Source: Woeseiaceae bacterium
GTDB lineage: Bacteria > Pseudomonadota > Gammaproteobacteria > Steroidobacterales > Woeseiaceae
Reading direction: 5' to 3'
Assembly: GCA_028279985.1 (NCBI GenBank)
Contig: JANQMR010000019.1
Location: 1 to 64,000 of the forward strand
DNA: 64,000 nt
Under the pieces are notes generated by a model. The model saw only the letters and a program-made list of their open reading frames with translations. It did no database searches and was not told the DNA's origin. The position numbers and the translations under genes are program-made. This document shows positions 39,196 through 48,539 of the stretch, one piece after another (position 1 is the stretch's first letter; every line of letters begins with the position of its first letter).

Positions 39196-40650
39196 GTGGA
39201 CTACTTCCCGGCATTTCTACGGCTCGAAGGCAAGCCTTGCCTGCTCGTCGGCGGCGGCGCCGTCGCCGCACGCAAGGCGCGCCTGCTCTTGTCCGCCGGT
39301 GCCGAACTCACCGTCGTAGCGCCCGCGCTGAACGACGAAATGACCGCACAGGTTCACAACGGTCGCGTCAGGCACGAACGGCGACGCTTCCGCGATTCGG
39401 ATACCGGCGGGCAATGGCTGGTGGTCAGCGCGACCGGCGATCCGGCGGTGGAGCGTCGCGTCAGCAACGCGGCCGAGCGCGCCGGCATATTCTGCAACGC
39501 GGTCGACGATCGCGAGCATTGCAGCTTCATCACACCCGCGATCATCGATCGCAGTCCGGTCATGGTGGCCGTGTCGTCCGGCGGCAGCGCGCCGGTGCTT
39601 GCGCGCCGAATCCGCACGGCAATCGAGTCGCAACTGAGTTTCGGACTGGGAGACCTCGCGCAACTGGCCGGCCGCTGGCGTCAGCGTGTCGGCGAGGTAT
39701 TGCCGGACTTCGCACGGCGGCTGCGTTTCTGGGAATGGGTGTTCGACGGACCGGTTGCGGCTGCGGTAACGGCCGGCGATCTTCCGCGTGCGGAACGCCT
39801 GCTGGCAACGGAGCTCGATACGGAGTTGGACACAGAGTTGGACGACACGCGCGAGTCGTCCGGACTGCGCGGCGAGGCGTGGCTGGTCGGCGCGGGACCG
39901 GGCGATCCGGGCTTGTTGACCCTGAAGGCCTTGCAGGTCATGCAACGGGCCGACGTGATACTGCACGATCGCCTGGTGTCCGAGCAGGTACTGGATCTGG
40001 CGCGCCGCGATGCGGAGCGGATTTCCGTCGGCAAGGCGCCGGGCTGCCCGGCGATATCGCAGGAGGAGATCAATGCGCTGCTGCTTCGCCTGGTATCCGA
40101 GGGCAAGCGGGTATGTCGCCTGAAGGGCGGCGACCCCTTCGTGTTCGGCCGCGGCGGAGAGGAGGCGGAAGCGCTCGAAGCCGCGGGCCTGCCGTTTGGC
40201 ATCGTGCCCGGTATCACGGCCGCGGCGGGCTGCGCCGCGGCCGCGGGCATTCCGTTGACCCACCGCGATGCGGCGCAGTCGCTGGTGCTGTTGACGGCCC
40301 ACGGCAAAGACTCGGTGGACACCCTGGACTGGCCCTCCCTGGCGCGCGACCGTCAAACCCTGGCCGTCTACATGGGCGTCCGTCGCTTCGAGGCCCTGAT
40401 GACACGACTGATCGCCCACGGCCGCGCCGCGGACACGCCGATAGCGATCATCGAGCGCGGCACGACCCCCGGGCAGCGGGTCGTTCGCGGTCGCCTGGGC
40501 CAGCTCAAGATGCTGGCCGACGCACACCGGGTTCGTTCGCCGGCGATCCTGCTGATCGGCGACGTCGCCGCGATGGGCGTCCGTCGAACGGCGGAGCCGG
40601 CCGCGGCCGTGTCACCGGAATCTGCTATACAGAGACTGGCAAGCGGCTGA
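39196..40650 (+). CDS. cysG: Siroheme synthase (multifunctional CysG)
   Basis: 484 residues. It makes siroheme for sulfite reductase. The N-terminal precorrin-2 dehydrogenase/ferrochelatase domain (about 1-205) begins 'DYFPAFLRLEGKPCLLVGGGAVAARKA'. The C-terminal uroporphyrinogen-III methyltransferase domain (about 225-460) has 'VGAGPGDPGLLTLKAL', 'LKGGDPFVFGRGGEEAEAL', 'VPGITAAAG' and 'THRDAAQS'. The GTG at 39196 is chosen over a TTG six codons upstream because the family starts at Asp-Tyr-Phe-Pro. The linker holds a 12-bp triple repeat giving ELDT-ELDT-ELDD. cysK follows after 20 bp. Confidence 0.96.
   Translation: MDYFPAFLRLEGKPCLLVGGGAVAARKARLLLSAGAELTVVAPALNDEMTAQVHNGRVRHERRRFRDSDTGGQWLVVSATGDPAVERRVSNAAERAGIFCNAVDDREHCSFITPAIIDRSPVMVAVSSGGSAPVLARRIRTAIESQLSFGLGDLAQLAGRWRQRVGEVLPDFARRLRFWEWVFDGPVAAAVTAGDLPRAERLLATELDTELDTELDDTRESSGLRGEAWLVGAGPGDPGLLTLKALQVMQRADVILHDRLVSEQVLDLARRDAERISVGKAPGCPAISQEEINALLLRLVSEGKRVCRLKGGDPFVFGRGGEEAEALEAAGLPFGIVPGITAAAGCAAAAGIPLTHRDAAQSLVLLTAHGKDSVDTLDWPSLARDRQTLAVYMGVRRFEALMTRLIAHGRAADTPIAIIERGTTPGQRVVRGRLGQLKMLADAHRVRSPAILLIGDVAAMGVRRTAEPAAAVSPESAIQRLASG
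39811..39846 (+). repeat. 12-bp coding tandem repeat in cysG linker
   Basis: gagctcgatacg, gagttggacaca and gagttggacgac encode Glu-Leu-Asp-Thr/Asp three times between the two CysG domains. Confidence 0.85.
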
Positions 40651-40670
40651 GTGAGGCAAAAGGAAAAACG

Positions 40671-41627
40671 ATGATCTACGATAACATTCTGCAAACCATC
40701 GGCGACACGCCGGTCGTTCGATTGAACCGGATCGGCCCCGAACACGTCGAGTTGTACGTCAAGGCCGAGTTCTTCAACCCGATGGCATCGGTCAAGGATC
40801 GCCTGGCTTACGCGATCATCAACGACGCCGAGCAACGCGGCGCACTCGCCCCCGGCCAGACGGTCGTCGAGGCGACCTCCGGGAATACCGGTATCGCGCT
40901 GGCAATGGTCTGTGCGGCGAAAGGCCATCCCTTCGTCGCGACGATGGCGGAAACGTTCTCGATCGAGCGACGCAAGATCATGCGCGGCATCGGCGCCAAG
41001 GTGATCCTGACGCCGGCCGAGGAGCGCGGCACCGGCATGGTCAGGAAAGCCGAAGAGCTCGCCGAGCAACACGGCTGGTTTCTGGCCCGGCAGTTCGAGA
41101 ACCCCGCCAATCCCGAGTACCATGCCAGCACGACCGGCCCCGAGATACTGCGGGACTTCGCAGGCAGGCGGCTCGACTATTGGGTGACCGGCTGGGGCAC
41201 GGGCGGCACGCTGTCCGGCGCCGGACGTACGATCAAGGCGGCGCGGCCGGATTTGAAGATCGTCGCCACCGAGCCCGAGCAGGCGGCGCTTTTGGGCGGT
41301 AAGGAATGGAGCCCGCACAAGATCCAGGGCTGGACCCCGGATTTCATACCGGAGGTACTGGATCGGGAGATATTCGACGAGCTCCTGAGCGTCAGCGACG
41401 AGGCCGCCATCGAAACGGCGCGCTCGCTCGCGAGACAGGAGGGTATCTTCACCGGTATTTCCGGCGGTGCGACCCTGGCGACGGCGCTTCGGGTCGCAAA
41501 CGGGGCGGACGAGGGTTCCGTGATCCTGGCGATGTTGCCCGACACCGGCGAGCGATACCTTTCCACGCCCCTTTTCGAGGGCGTCAACGAGGGTTCCGAC
41601 GACGATTGGCTGGCATCACTGGCGTAG
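40671..41627 (+). CDS. cysK: Cysteine synthase (O-acetylserine sulfhydrylase)
   Basis: 318 residues. It makes cysteine from O-acetylserine and sulfide with pyridoxal phosphate. The PLP Lys is in 'FNPMASVKDRLA'; 'EATSGNTGIALAM' and 'GWGTGGTLSGAG' (phosphate-binding loop) follow, with 'TGISGGATL' near the end. The start at 40671 has AAAGGA 8-9 nt upstream. The open frame continues upstream through cysG, but that is a shadow. CysK is favoured over CysM by 'GDTPVVRLNRI' and the loop sequences. The last codons and stop are part of a 30-bp repeat present also at 292-321. Confidence 0.94.
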   Translation: MIYDNILQTIGDTPVVRLNRIGPEHVELYVKAEFFNPMASVKDRLAYAIINDAEQRGALAPGQTVVEATSGNTGIALAMVCAAKGHPFVATMAETFSIERRKIMRGIGAKVILTPAEERGTGMVRKAEELAEQHGWFLARQFENPANPEYHASTTGPEILRDFAGRRLDYWVTGWGTGGTLSGAGRTIKAARPDLKIVATEPEQAALLGGKEWSPHKIQGWTPDFIPEVLDREIFDELLSVSDEAAIETARSLARQEGIFTGISGGATLATALRVANGADEGSVILAMLPDTGERYLSTPLFEGVNEGSDDDWLASLA

Positions 41628-41641
41628 CGTCGACAGGCCCT
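41612..41641 (+). repeat. Dispersed 30-bp repeat, copy 2
   Basis: Matches 292-321 at 29 of 30 positions. It spans the final residues and TAG stop of cysK and 14 bp beyond. Confidence 0.85.
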
Positions 41642-41662
41642 GAAGTACTGTAAACCGGGTGC

Positions 41663-41680
41663 GACGCCTATGACGCCTAT
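41663..41680 (+). repeat. 9-bp tandem repeat, 2 copies
   Basis: gacgcctat is repeated exactly. The rest of the 271-bp spacer up to the GGDEF/EAL gene also has imperfect GTGGATCCCGGG-like repeats (about 41692, 41728 and 41752) but no gene. Confidence 0.7.
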
Positions 41681-41898
41681 ACAGGGCAGGGTGGATCCCG
41701 GGGACGGGAGACCGGTCTTACTCGAGGCGTGGATCTCTCGTAAATGGTCAGTGGATACCGGGGGTGGCGAGACCAGCCGGACTCCCGGCTAATGCACTGA
41801 GCCGTAAAGGAAACTGAGCGCGCGGCTGAGACCTGCTTCACAGCGTCGCGGCACCCGAGCTGGCATGGTACGGGTCTTGTTTGAACGCGGAGGGACCC

Positions 41899-44118
41899 GT
41901 GCCGGCGGAAGCGTACAGCGAGAACGCGCAGCAAGCGATCGCCGGAGCCAGGCGACTGCTGGAAGCCCTGGTGCCCGATGCGCGGGGGTTCTGTTTTTAC
42001 GACGCCGGGCGCTCACGTTGTTGGAGCAGCCTAGCCGACAGTTTGGCCGACACCGACGAAATCGACGCTTTCGTCGCGGCCTTGCCGCGCGAGTTCGTTG
42101 ACGGCGACGAAGCCGGCCGGCTCTGGCGCCGGACCAGGCTCGAGTCGGGAATCGAGCTGCTGGCGGTTGCGGGGTGCGGCGAATCCGCCGCGGGCGTGCT
42201 CGTCGCCGTCCTCGCGGAAGCCGGGGGCCAAGCCGCCGGATTCGAATTCGAGAGCTTAGCCGACAGCTTGTCGTCGGCCGTCGAGCTCATCTCCGAGAGC
42301 CTGGCGCTCGGCGGGCGAATCGCCGACCTCGCGCGCGACTACGACGAGCTCGATAAAGAGCTCAAGCTGGTCTATGAAGTGGATGCGAAGATCCACACGA
42401 CGGCACATAGTCACTCCGGGCTCGCGCAACTCGTCGGGCAGAGCGGGCGCTTTCTGGGGATTGCCTACAGCGTGCTGTTGATGCCGTCCAAGCGTATCCG
42501 GATCAGCGCCACCCATTCGAGCTGGAAAAACGTGAACCGAAAGGTGCTGGACCGGTATCTGGTCGATCACATGTTGCCCAAGCTCGACGGCAAGCGGACG
42601 CCGACCGTCTTCGAGATTCCCCCGGTCGAGGGCTCGAACAGCGAAGCGGATCAGGGTTACCAGACCTTGCTGTGCCCGTTCACCGACCGCCACGGCAACG
42701 TGAACGGCGTGCTCGCGCTACTCGGCAGGGTTTCGAAAAAACCGTTCACGAATTCGCACCGTCGCTTCATGACGCACATCCAGCGCAAAGTCGAGTACGT
42801 CATCAAGCAGTCCTTCGACCCGATGACGGGACTCATGAATCGTGCGGGCTTCGAGGCGCAGATGCGGGAATCCTGGAAGAGCTTGGCGTCGGCGTGGGAC
42901 GCGCACCAGCTCATCTATATGGATCTCGACAACCTGCAACTGGTCAACGACAGCTTCGGCCGGGATGCCGGTGACGCCGTGATCAAGCGTTTCGCGCGCT
43001 TGATCGAAGACGACCTGCCGAAGAGCGCGGCCGTCTCCTGCCTGTCCGGCGACGATTTCTGCGTGCTGCTAACGCACGCCACCGAGGTCCAGGCGCTGGA
43101 TTTCGCGCGGCGGATTCGGTCGCAGAGCGACAAGCTGCGTTATCTCAAAGGCGACCAGAGCCTGCAGGTCACCGTCAGTATCGGCATTGCCCAGTGCTGC
43201 CACCAAATGGGCGATCCGGGCCGGGCGCTCAAGACCGCGAGAATGGCCTGCCAGTCGGCCAAGGACCACGGCCGCGATCGGATCGAGGTTTACGACGAAC
43301 ACAATCAGAGCATGATCCGGCGTCACGACGACATACAACTGGTTGCGCAGATCCAAAAGGCCCTGGACGCCGACGGCTTCGTGCTCCTGGCCCAGCCGAT
43401 CGAGAGTCTGGACGGCGACAGGGAGCGGCCGCGTTTCGAGATTCTGCTGCGCATGGCGGACAGCGACGGCAAGAGCGTGTCTAGGCTGGCGCTGTTCTCG
43501 GCGGCGGAGCGTTACCAGCTCATGCCGCAAATCGATCGCTGGGTCATATCGGCGACGACGGCGATGCTGGCGAAACACCTGCCCGCAGTCCACAGCCGGA
43601 ACGCCGTGTTTTCGATCAATCTTTCGGGGCAATCGCTGTCGGATGACGACATCCTCGCGTTCATCGAAACCGAGATTCGACAAGCCAGCATACCGGCCAG
43701 CGCCTTGGGATTCGAAGTCACCGAATCGGCAGCCGTGTCCAATCTCAAGAATGCGCAGCAGCTCATCGACGCCCTGCGGCGGCGCGGCTGCAAGATCTCG
43801 CTGGACGATTTCGGCGCGGGCCTGAGTTCGTTCGCCTACCTCAAGAACTTCCACGTCGATACGCTGAAAATCGACGGCAGCTTCATCCGCGACATCGCCG
43901 AGAACCGGATATCCGAGTCGATGGTTGCCGCGATCACCCAGGTTGCGAAGGTGATGGAGCTCGAGACCGTCGCCGAGTACGTCGAGAACGAGGCGACCCG
44001 CAAGCGGGTTAGAGAGATCGGCGTGAATTTTGCGCAAGGTCACGCGATCGGCCGCCCCCAGCGGCTGGAAGACGTGCTGGAGGCCCTGGGCAGCCAACCG
44101 CTTTACTCGATGGCCTGA
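41899..44118 (+). CDS. GGDEF/EAL protein with degenerate GGDEF motif
   Basis: 739 residues from the GTG at 41899, which has GGAGG 5 nt upstream; a TTG six codons earlier lacks a ribosome site. The N-terminal sensor (about 1-295, GAF-like in its second half) is cytoplasmic, with no membrane segment. The GGDEF domain starts 'DPMTGLMNRAGFE' (307), but its signature reads SGDDF (383-387), so cyclase activity is doubtful. The EAL domain has EILLR (514-518), 'FSINLSGQSL', 'FEVTES', 'SLDDFGAGLSSFAYLK', 'DTLKIDGSFI' and 'ETVAEYVEN', so c-di-GMP phosphodiesterase activity is likely, perhaps gated by the degenerate domain. Confidence 0.93.
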   Translation: MPAEAYSENAQQAIAGARRLLEALVPDARGFCFYDAGRSRCWSSLADSLADTDEIDAFVAALPREFVDGDEAGRLWRRTRLESGIELLAVAGCGESAAGVLVAVLAEAGGQAAGFEFESLADSLSSAVELISESLALGGRIADLARDYDELDKELKLVYEVDAKIHTTAHSHSGLAQLVGQSGRFLGIAYSVLLMPSKRIRISATHSSWKNVNRKVLDRYLVDHMLPKLDGKRTPTVFEIPPVEGSNSEADQGYQTLLCPFTDRHGNVNGVLALLGRVSKKPFTNSHRRFMTHIQRKVEYVIKQSFDPMTGLMNRAGFEAQMRESWKSLASAWDAHQLIYMDLDNLQLVNDSFGRDAGDAVIKRFARLIEDDLPKSAAVSCLSGDDFCVLLTHATEVQALDFARRIRSQSDKLRYLKGDQSLQVTVSIGIAQCCHQMGDPGRALKTARMACQSAKDHGRDRIEVYDEHNQSMIRRHDDIQLVAQIQKALDADGFVLLAQPIESLDGDRERPRFEILLRMADSDGKSVSRLALFSAAERYQLMPQIDRWVISATTAMLAKHLPAVHSRNAVFSINLSGQSLSDDDILAFIETEIRQASIPASALGFEVTESAAVSNLKNAQQLIDALRRRGCKISLDDFGAGLSSFAYLKNFHVDTLKIDGSFIRDIAENRISESMVAAITQVAKVMELETVAEYVENEATRKRVREIGVNFAQGHAIGRPQRLEDVLEALGSQPLYSMA

Positions 44119-44128
44119 GCCGTCCCGT

Positions 44129-44599
44129 TCAAAACAGGCCGGCCTCGAGGCCCGCGGCTATTGTCATGCCGAGTTCCTCGCATTCGACCAGCCGTGATTC
44201 GTCGAACTCGCCGGCGATCAGCAACGGCGTCTGTACTTCGCGAACCTTGAGGCCCGCGAGGATCCGTTTGACGCTGCTTATCGCGCCGGTACCGTCGTTA
44301 CCGGCCCTGACGAAAAGCGCATAGGCCTTGGCGTCGATTTTGTCGATGCAGTCGTAATACACGCGGTCCAGGAAGTACTTCATCGCGCCGCTCATGTAAC
44401 CGAAGTTCTCGGGTGTGCCGAGAATGAAGCCGTCACAGCCGAGCAAGTCCTCGCTCGTCGCCTCCAGCGCGGAGCGGACACACACTTCGACACCATCGAT
44501 CTCCGGCGAGCTCGCGCCGCGTATGACGGCCTCGGCCATGCGGGACGTGCTGCCCGACTGGGAGTGATAGACGATCAGAAGGGTCTTGCCCGCCGTCAT
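44129..44599 (-). CDS. Flavodoxin-fold oxidoreductase
   Basis: 156 residues. An N-terminal FMN-phosphate loop 'VYHSQSGSTSRMAEAV' is followed by 'DGFILGTPENFGYMSGAMKYFLDRVYYD' and 'ALFVRAGNDGTGAISSV', as in NAD(P)H-dependent FMN reductase/WrbA-like flavodoxin-fold proteins. It is short and single-domain, cytoplasmic. It is convergent with the GGDEF/EAL gene, 10 bp apart. The partner and substrate are unknown. The 256-bp spacer upstream to glnE contains no recognisable gene. Confidence 0.88.
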   Translation of the reverse strand: MTAGKTLLIVYHSQSGSTSRMAEAVIRGASSPEIDGVEVCVRSALEATSEDLLGCDGFILGTPENFGYMSGAMKYFLDRVYYDCIDKIDAKAYALFVRAGNDGTGAISSVKRILAGLKVREVQTPLLIAGEFDESRLVECEELGMTIAAGLEAGLF

Positions 44600-44855
44600 C
44601 GGCCGATCAACTTTTCGCCAATGTCGAGGCCGGCTGCCGCGAGTTCGGCGCCGCGCAAACTTCTTCGTTCATGGTGTAAGGTCGATACCCTGATAATGCC
44701 GCCGAGATAGTGCCGCCGAACGATAGTATCCGCGAACGCGCCGCGGGTTCCGCCATCGAAACGAAGCCGTGCCCGCCGACGACGTTCGCAGGATAAACGA
44801 TTTGCATGCAATGCAGGGTAGTAGGAGCGCCCGGTTGGTGACCGGGCTCAATTGA

Positions 44856-47762
44856 ATGTCGATAGACTCTGACCCGGAACGACAACGCGAGGTCGAGATT
44901 GCGACGCTGCCGGAGCCCCTCCGGGAGGCCGTGACGCATTGGTTCGCCGAGTTCGATCAGCGTCATGACGGACCGATTGCGCCCGAGGTGTTACCGCGCT
45001 TGGTGCGCCTGGTCGCCGTCAGCGAGTTTGCCGCCCGGGTCCTGCTCTCGGATTGGCCGGAGATGCTGCGCGAGGGCTTGCCGCCCACGGATTCGGATGC
45101 GGACGCGCTCGACCGGTTCGTTGCGGAGGTCAAGGCAGGCGGGATACCCACGGAACGGCTGAAGCCGGCGTTCAGGTGCTTCCGGCGGCGTTATCTGACG
45201 CGGGTACTGTGGCGCGAGGTCGCGGCTTCGACGGACGTCGAGTCGAGCTTGTATGCCCTGTCGGCCCTCGCCGACCGCCTGCTCGATGCCGCCGCTGCTT
45301 GTGCCGAGCGGACGCTGATCGAACGTTTCGGGCGGGTCATGGACGCTCAGGGACGGCCGGTCCCGTTGATCGTCTTGGGCATGGGAAAACTCGGCGGCTT
45401 CGAGTTGAACTTCTCGTCGGACATCGACCTCGTTTTCCTGTATCCGCGCGACGGCGTCAGCGACGGCAGGAAATCGCTGTCTGCCCCGGAGTACTTCACG
45501 AGAATGGCGCAACAAGTCGTTGCGCTGCTCGACGAAGTCACGGCCGACGGCTTCGTTTTCAGGGTCGATCTGCGCTTGCGGCCCTTTGGCGACAGCGGTC
45601 CGAGCGTCGTCAGTTTCGCGGCACTCGAGGGTTATCTGCTCAATCACGGCCGGGGCTGGGAGCGTTATGCCTGGGTCAAGGCGCGGATCGTCGGTCCGCG
45701 ACCGCCCGATCGGGATGCTCACGAGTTGTTCCAGAACCTGATTCACCCTTTCGTCTACCGGCGTTACCTGGACTACGGCGTATTCGAATCGCTGCGTGAC
45801 ATGCATGCGACGATTGCCGCCGAGGTTCGCCGCCGCGATCTGGTAGACAGCGTCAAATTGGGGCCGGGCGGCATACGCGAGATCGAGTTCATCGTGCAGT
45901 CGCTGCAACTCGTCCGCGGCGGCTCGCAGTCGGAACTGGTCGAACCGTCGCTGCTGAAAGTGCTGCCGGAACTGATCGATGCGCGCGGCCTCGACGCGGG
46001 GGCGGTGGCTGAACTGGCTCGGGCCTACCGTTTTCTCAGGCGTCTGGAGAATCTCATTCAGGGTTTGCGGGATCGGCAGACCCACGACCTGCCCGGCGAC
46101 GCCGTCGATCGTGCAAGGCTCGCGTTCGCAATGGGCTTCGACGACTGGCAGGCTTTGCAGGCCGACCTGGATCTGCATCGCGCCAAGGTCACACGGCATT
46201 TCGAGGCCATTGCCTTTCGCGATACCGACACGGGCGGCGACGATGCGTTGCACGAACGTATCGTCGTTGCCTGGGATGCCCGCTCGACAGCAGCGGAGTG
46301 GCAGGCTTTGCTGGACGCCGAAGCCTTTGAAGGGTCGGCGCGAATTGCGTCGATCCTGATCGATTTTCAGGCGTCGCCGTCAACCCGCAAGGTGGACGGC
46401 GCGACGACCAGACGGCTGCGCAACTTCGTTGCGCGCCTGTTGCTCACCGCCAGGGCCGCCTCCGATCCCGCGGCAGCGGTAGAGCGCTGTCTCGGGGTGA
46501 CCGCCGGTATTCTCCGCCGCAGCGCCTACATTGCCCTGTTGAACGAGAATCCGCTGGCCACCCGGCGTCTCGTCCGGCTTTGCGAGAGCAGCACTTATAT
46601 TGCCGAACAACTCCGTCGGTTTCCCGTGTTGCTCGACGAGTTGCTGGATCCGGCGGCCGACACCCGAGCACTGACTCGCGAGGCTCTTGGCGCCGAACTG
46701 GAGCAACGCCTGAGCAACATCGACCGCGACGATACCGAAGCGCAGACCGAAGCGCTCGCGCAGTTTCAGCGATCGATCCTGTTTCGGATCGCGGTTGCGG
46801 ACTTCACAGCGGACCTGCCGATCATGAAGGTCAGCGACAGCCTGACCTATCTGGCGGAGGTCGTGGTCGAGAAGGCTTTACACCTGGCCTGGCGCGATCT
46901 GGCCGCAAGACATGGCGAACCCCATTATCTGATCGACGGCCGGCGGCAGTCGGCCGGCTTCGCCGTGATCGCGTACGGCAAGCTCGGCGGACTGGAGCTG
47001 TCCTACGGATCGGATCTCGATCTGGTATTCCTGCACGATTCCGCCGGCGACTCGCAGCAGAGCGACGGCGACAGGCCGCTGGAGAATTCGGTGTTTTTCG
47101 CCCGCCTGGTGCGGCGTATCGTGCATATTCTGACCACACGCACGAGCTCCGGCGTGCTCTACGAAGTGGACACCCGCTTGAGACCCAGCGGCCGCAGCGG
47201 GCTGCTGGTGACCAGCGCCAAGGCTTTCGAGCGTTATCAGGAGGAGAACGCATGGACCTGGGAGCATCAGGCGCTACTACGCGCGCGGCCCATTGCCGGC
47301 AGTGAACGACTGGCCGAGGAGTTCCAGCGTATCCGCGCGGATACGCTCAAGTACCGCGTGCGTCGTGACGGCCTCGAACGTGAAGTCGTGTCGATGCGTC
47401 AGCGCATGCGCCGGGAGCTCGATCAGAGTAATGCGACGCGATTCGACCTGAAGCAAGGTCCGGGCGGCATTGCCGACATCGAGTTCCTGGTGCAGTACTT
47501 GCTGCTGAAACACGCCCGGCAGGCATCTTCGATATTCTTTTATACCGACAACATTCGCCAGCTCGACGCACTTGCCGACGAGCGGATCCTGGAGCGCGCG
47601 GAAGCCCATGAGCTGCAGGCGGTGTACCGGCGCTTCCGACACCGCCTGCACCGGCTGGCCCTTAACGACCAGCCGCCGCTGGTGGATGCCGGGGCCTTCA
47701 ACGAGGCCCGGGTTTTCGTGACCCGCAAATGGGAGACTTATCTCGCCGGTCCGGATGCCTGA
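44856..47762 (+). CDS. glnE: Bifunctional glutamine synthetase adenylyltransferase/deadenylase
   Basis: 968 residues, close to E. coli GlnE (946). It adenylylates and deadenylylates glutamine synthetase in response to nitrogen status through PII. There are two nucleotidyltransferase domains: 'VLGMGKLGGFELNFSSDID' (about 172-190, deadenylase half) and 'AYGKLGGLELSYGSDLDLVF' (about 706-725, adenylylase half). Each is followed by 'RLRPFGDSG' or 'RLRPSGRSG' and by 'KLGPGGIREIEF' or 'KQGPGGIADIEF'. The ATG at 44856 lacks a clear ribosome site. Confidence 0.97.
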   Translation: MSIDSDPERQREVEIATLPEPLREAVTHWFAEFDQRHDGPIAPEVLPRLVRLVAVSEFAARVLLSDWPEMLREGLPPTDSDADALDRFVAEVKAGGIPTERLKPAFRCFRRRYLTRVLWREVAASTDVESSLYALSALADRLLDAAAACAERTLIERFGRVMDAQGRPVPLIVLGMGKLGGFELNFSSDIDLVFLYPRDGVSDGRKSLSAPEYFTRMAQQVVALLDEVTADGFVFRVDLRLRPFGDSGPSVVSFAALEGYLLNHGRGWERYAWVKARIVGPRPPDRDAHELFQNLIHPFVYRRYLDYGVFESLRDMHATIAAEVRRRDLVDSVKLGPGGIREIEFIVQSLQLVRGGSQSELVEPSLLKVLPELIDARGLDAGAVAELARAYRFLRRLENLIQGLRDRQTHDLPGDAVDRARLAFAMGFDDWQALQADLDLHRAKVTRHFEAIAFRDTDTGGDDALHERIVVAWDARSTAAEWQALLDAEAFEGSARIASILIDFQASPSTRKVDGATTRRLRNFVARLLLTARAASDPAAAVERCLGVTAGILRRSAYIALLNENPLATRRLVRLCESSTYIAEQLRRFPVLLDELLDPAADTRALTREALGAELEQRLSNIDRDDTEAQTEALAQFQRSILFRIAVADFTADLPIMKVSDSLTYLAEVVVEKALHLAWRDLAARHGEPHYLIDGRRQSAGFAVIAYGKLGGLELSYGSDLDLVFLHDSAGDSQQSDGDRPLENSVFFARLVRRIVHILTTRTSSGVLYEVDTRLRPSGRSGLLVTSAKAFERYQEENAWTWEHQALLRARPIAGSERLAEEFQRIRADTLKYRVRRDGLEREVVSMRQRMRRELDQSNATRFDLKQGPGGIADIEFLVQYLLLKHARQASSIFFYTDNIRQLDALADERILERAEAHELQAVYRRFRHRLHRLALNDQPPLVDAGAFNEARVFVTRKWETYLAGPDA

Positions 47763-47799
47763 TGCGCCGGGCGGTGAAACGCACTATCGGGCTGCGCGC

Positions 47800-47829
47800 G
47801 TGCTGACCGATCTCGTGCTGACCGATCTC
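47800..47829 (+). repeat. 15-bp tandem repeat, 2 copies
   Basis: gtgctgaccgatctc is repeated exactly, 38 bp after the glnE stop. A further imperfect 54-bp-period duplication (gaccgaYctc ... atcgaaaYtcg) follows to about 47900. Confidence 0.85.
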
Positions 47830-47942
47830 AAGGACGCGCATCGAAATTCGGACTGCGCATGCCGACCGACCTCTAAGGAGGCGTATCGAAACTCGCGCGA
47901 AACTCGAACAGGCTGCGCGTGGTTGCCTGTCCGGCGGCGGCG

Positions 47943-47948
47943 TATAAT
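47943..47948 (+). promoter_or_regulatory. Consensus -10 box upstream of zinc-finger gene
   Basis: A perfect TATAAT in GC-rich sequence, 56 bp before the GTG start. The best -35-like match, TTGCCT at 47923, is only 14 bp away, so the -35 assignment is weak. Confidence 0.45.
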
Positions 47949-48003
47949 CCGCGCCTCATCGAGGCAAACGAGGCGAGTGAGAGTGACCGCGAAAGCAGGA
48001 ACG

Positions 48004-48201
48004 GTGGACCAGGACCTGATCCCGGCGAATGCACAACATCGATACGGCGTCCGGCGCAAGGACCTGCCGCTGTCCTGCCCGATGCCCGGCATGTACCTGT
48101 GGAACTCGCATCCCAAGGTTTACCTGCCGATCGAGGAAACCGGAGAGGCCAAATGCCCGTATTGCGGTGCTACCTACTTCTTCGACCAAGACGACGGCTG
48201 A
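48004..48201 (+). CDS. Zinc-finger (zf-CHCC) domain protein
   Basis: 65 residues from the GTG at 48004 (AGGA 3 nt upstream, short spacing); in-frame GTG codons at 47977 and 47983 are alternatives. It contains 'DLPLSCPMPGMYLWNSHPKVYLPIEETGEAKCPYCGATYFF', with Cys-His-Cys-Cys ligands as in the NDUFS6/zf-CHCC family. Bacterial members are small soluble zinc proteins of unknown role. Although frames remain open back to glnE, the family begins near 'NAQHRYGV'. Confidence 0.9.
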   Translation: MDQDLIPANAQHRYGVRRKDLPLSCPMPGMYLWNSHPKVYLPIEETGEAKCPYCGATYFFDQDDG

Positions 48202-48539
48202 TTTTACGATTTGTGACGAACAGGTCGATAAAGTACACAAAAAGAACGGTAAATTGGATGAATTCGGGGGGGCGGGATTCATTGCGCCACTACTTCCGAT
48301 CGGTGACCGGCGCGATCGACGAATTGCGCTGTCGATAGGCGATAAGCGACGCTAAAGATGACTGAAATATCCTGAATCTGCCGGTAAAAACGGAAAATGT
48401 CGGGTATTATCCGATAAGTAACAAAAAGTAGCCCCGGCTTCGACCGCTCGGCCTGAATACCTCGCCAGAGCCGGGAATCGTGTCGGAAACTACTGTAAAA
48501 AGCGACGATCTACGTCAAAAGAAGCGGTAATTTCCAGAA
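48202..48539. other. Intergenic region upstream of kdkA
   Basis: This 338-bp region is AT-richer than its surroundings. It includes a small hairpin TCGGG...CCGA around 48401-48418 with a TATTAT box, and an inverted pair CCCGGCT (48433-48439) with AGCCGGG (48469-48475). No gene is supported. It probably holds the kdkA promoter and perhaps a leader. Confidence 0.5.

Noticed and set aside
39114..40670. Upstream extension of cysK through cysG
   Set aside because: The frame is open but low in similarity to anything, lies over cysG in another frame, and cysK has its own ribosome site and a conserved start at 40671.
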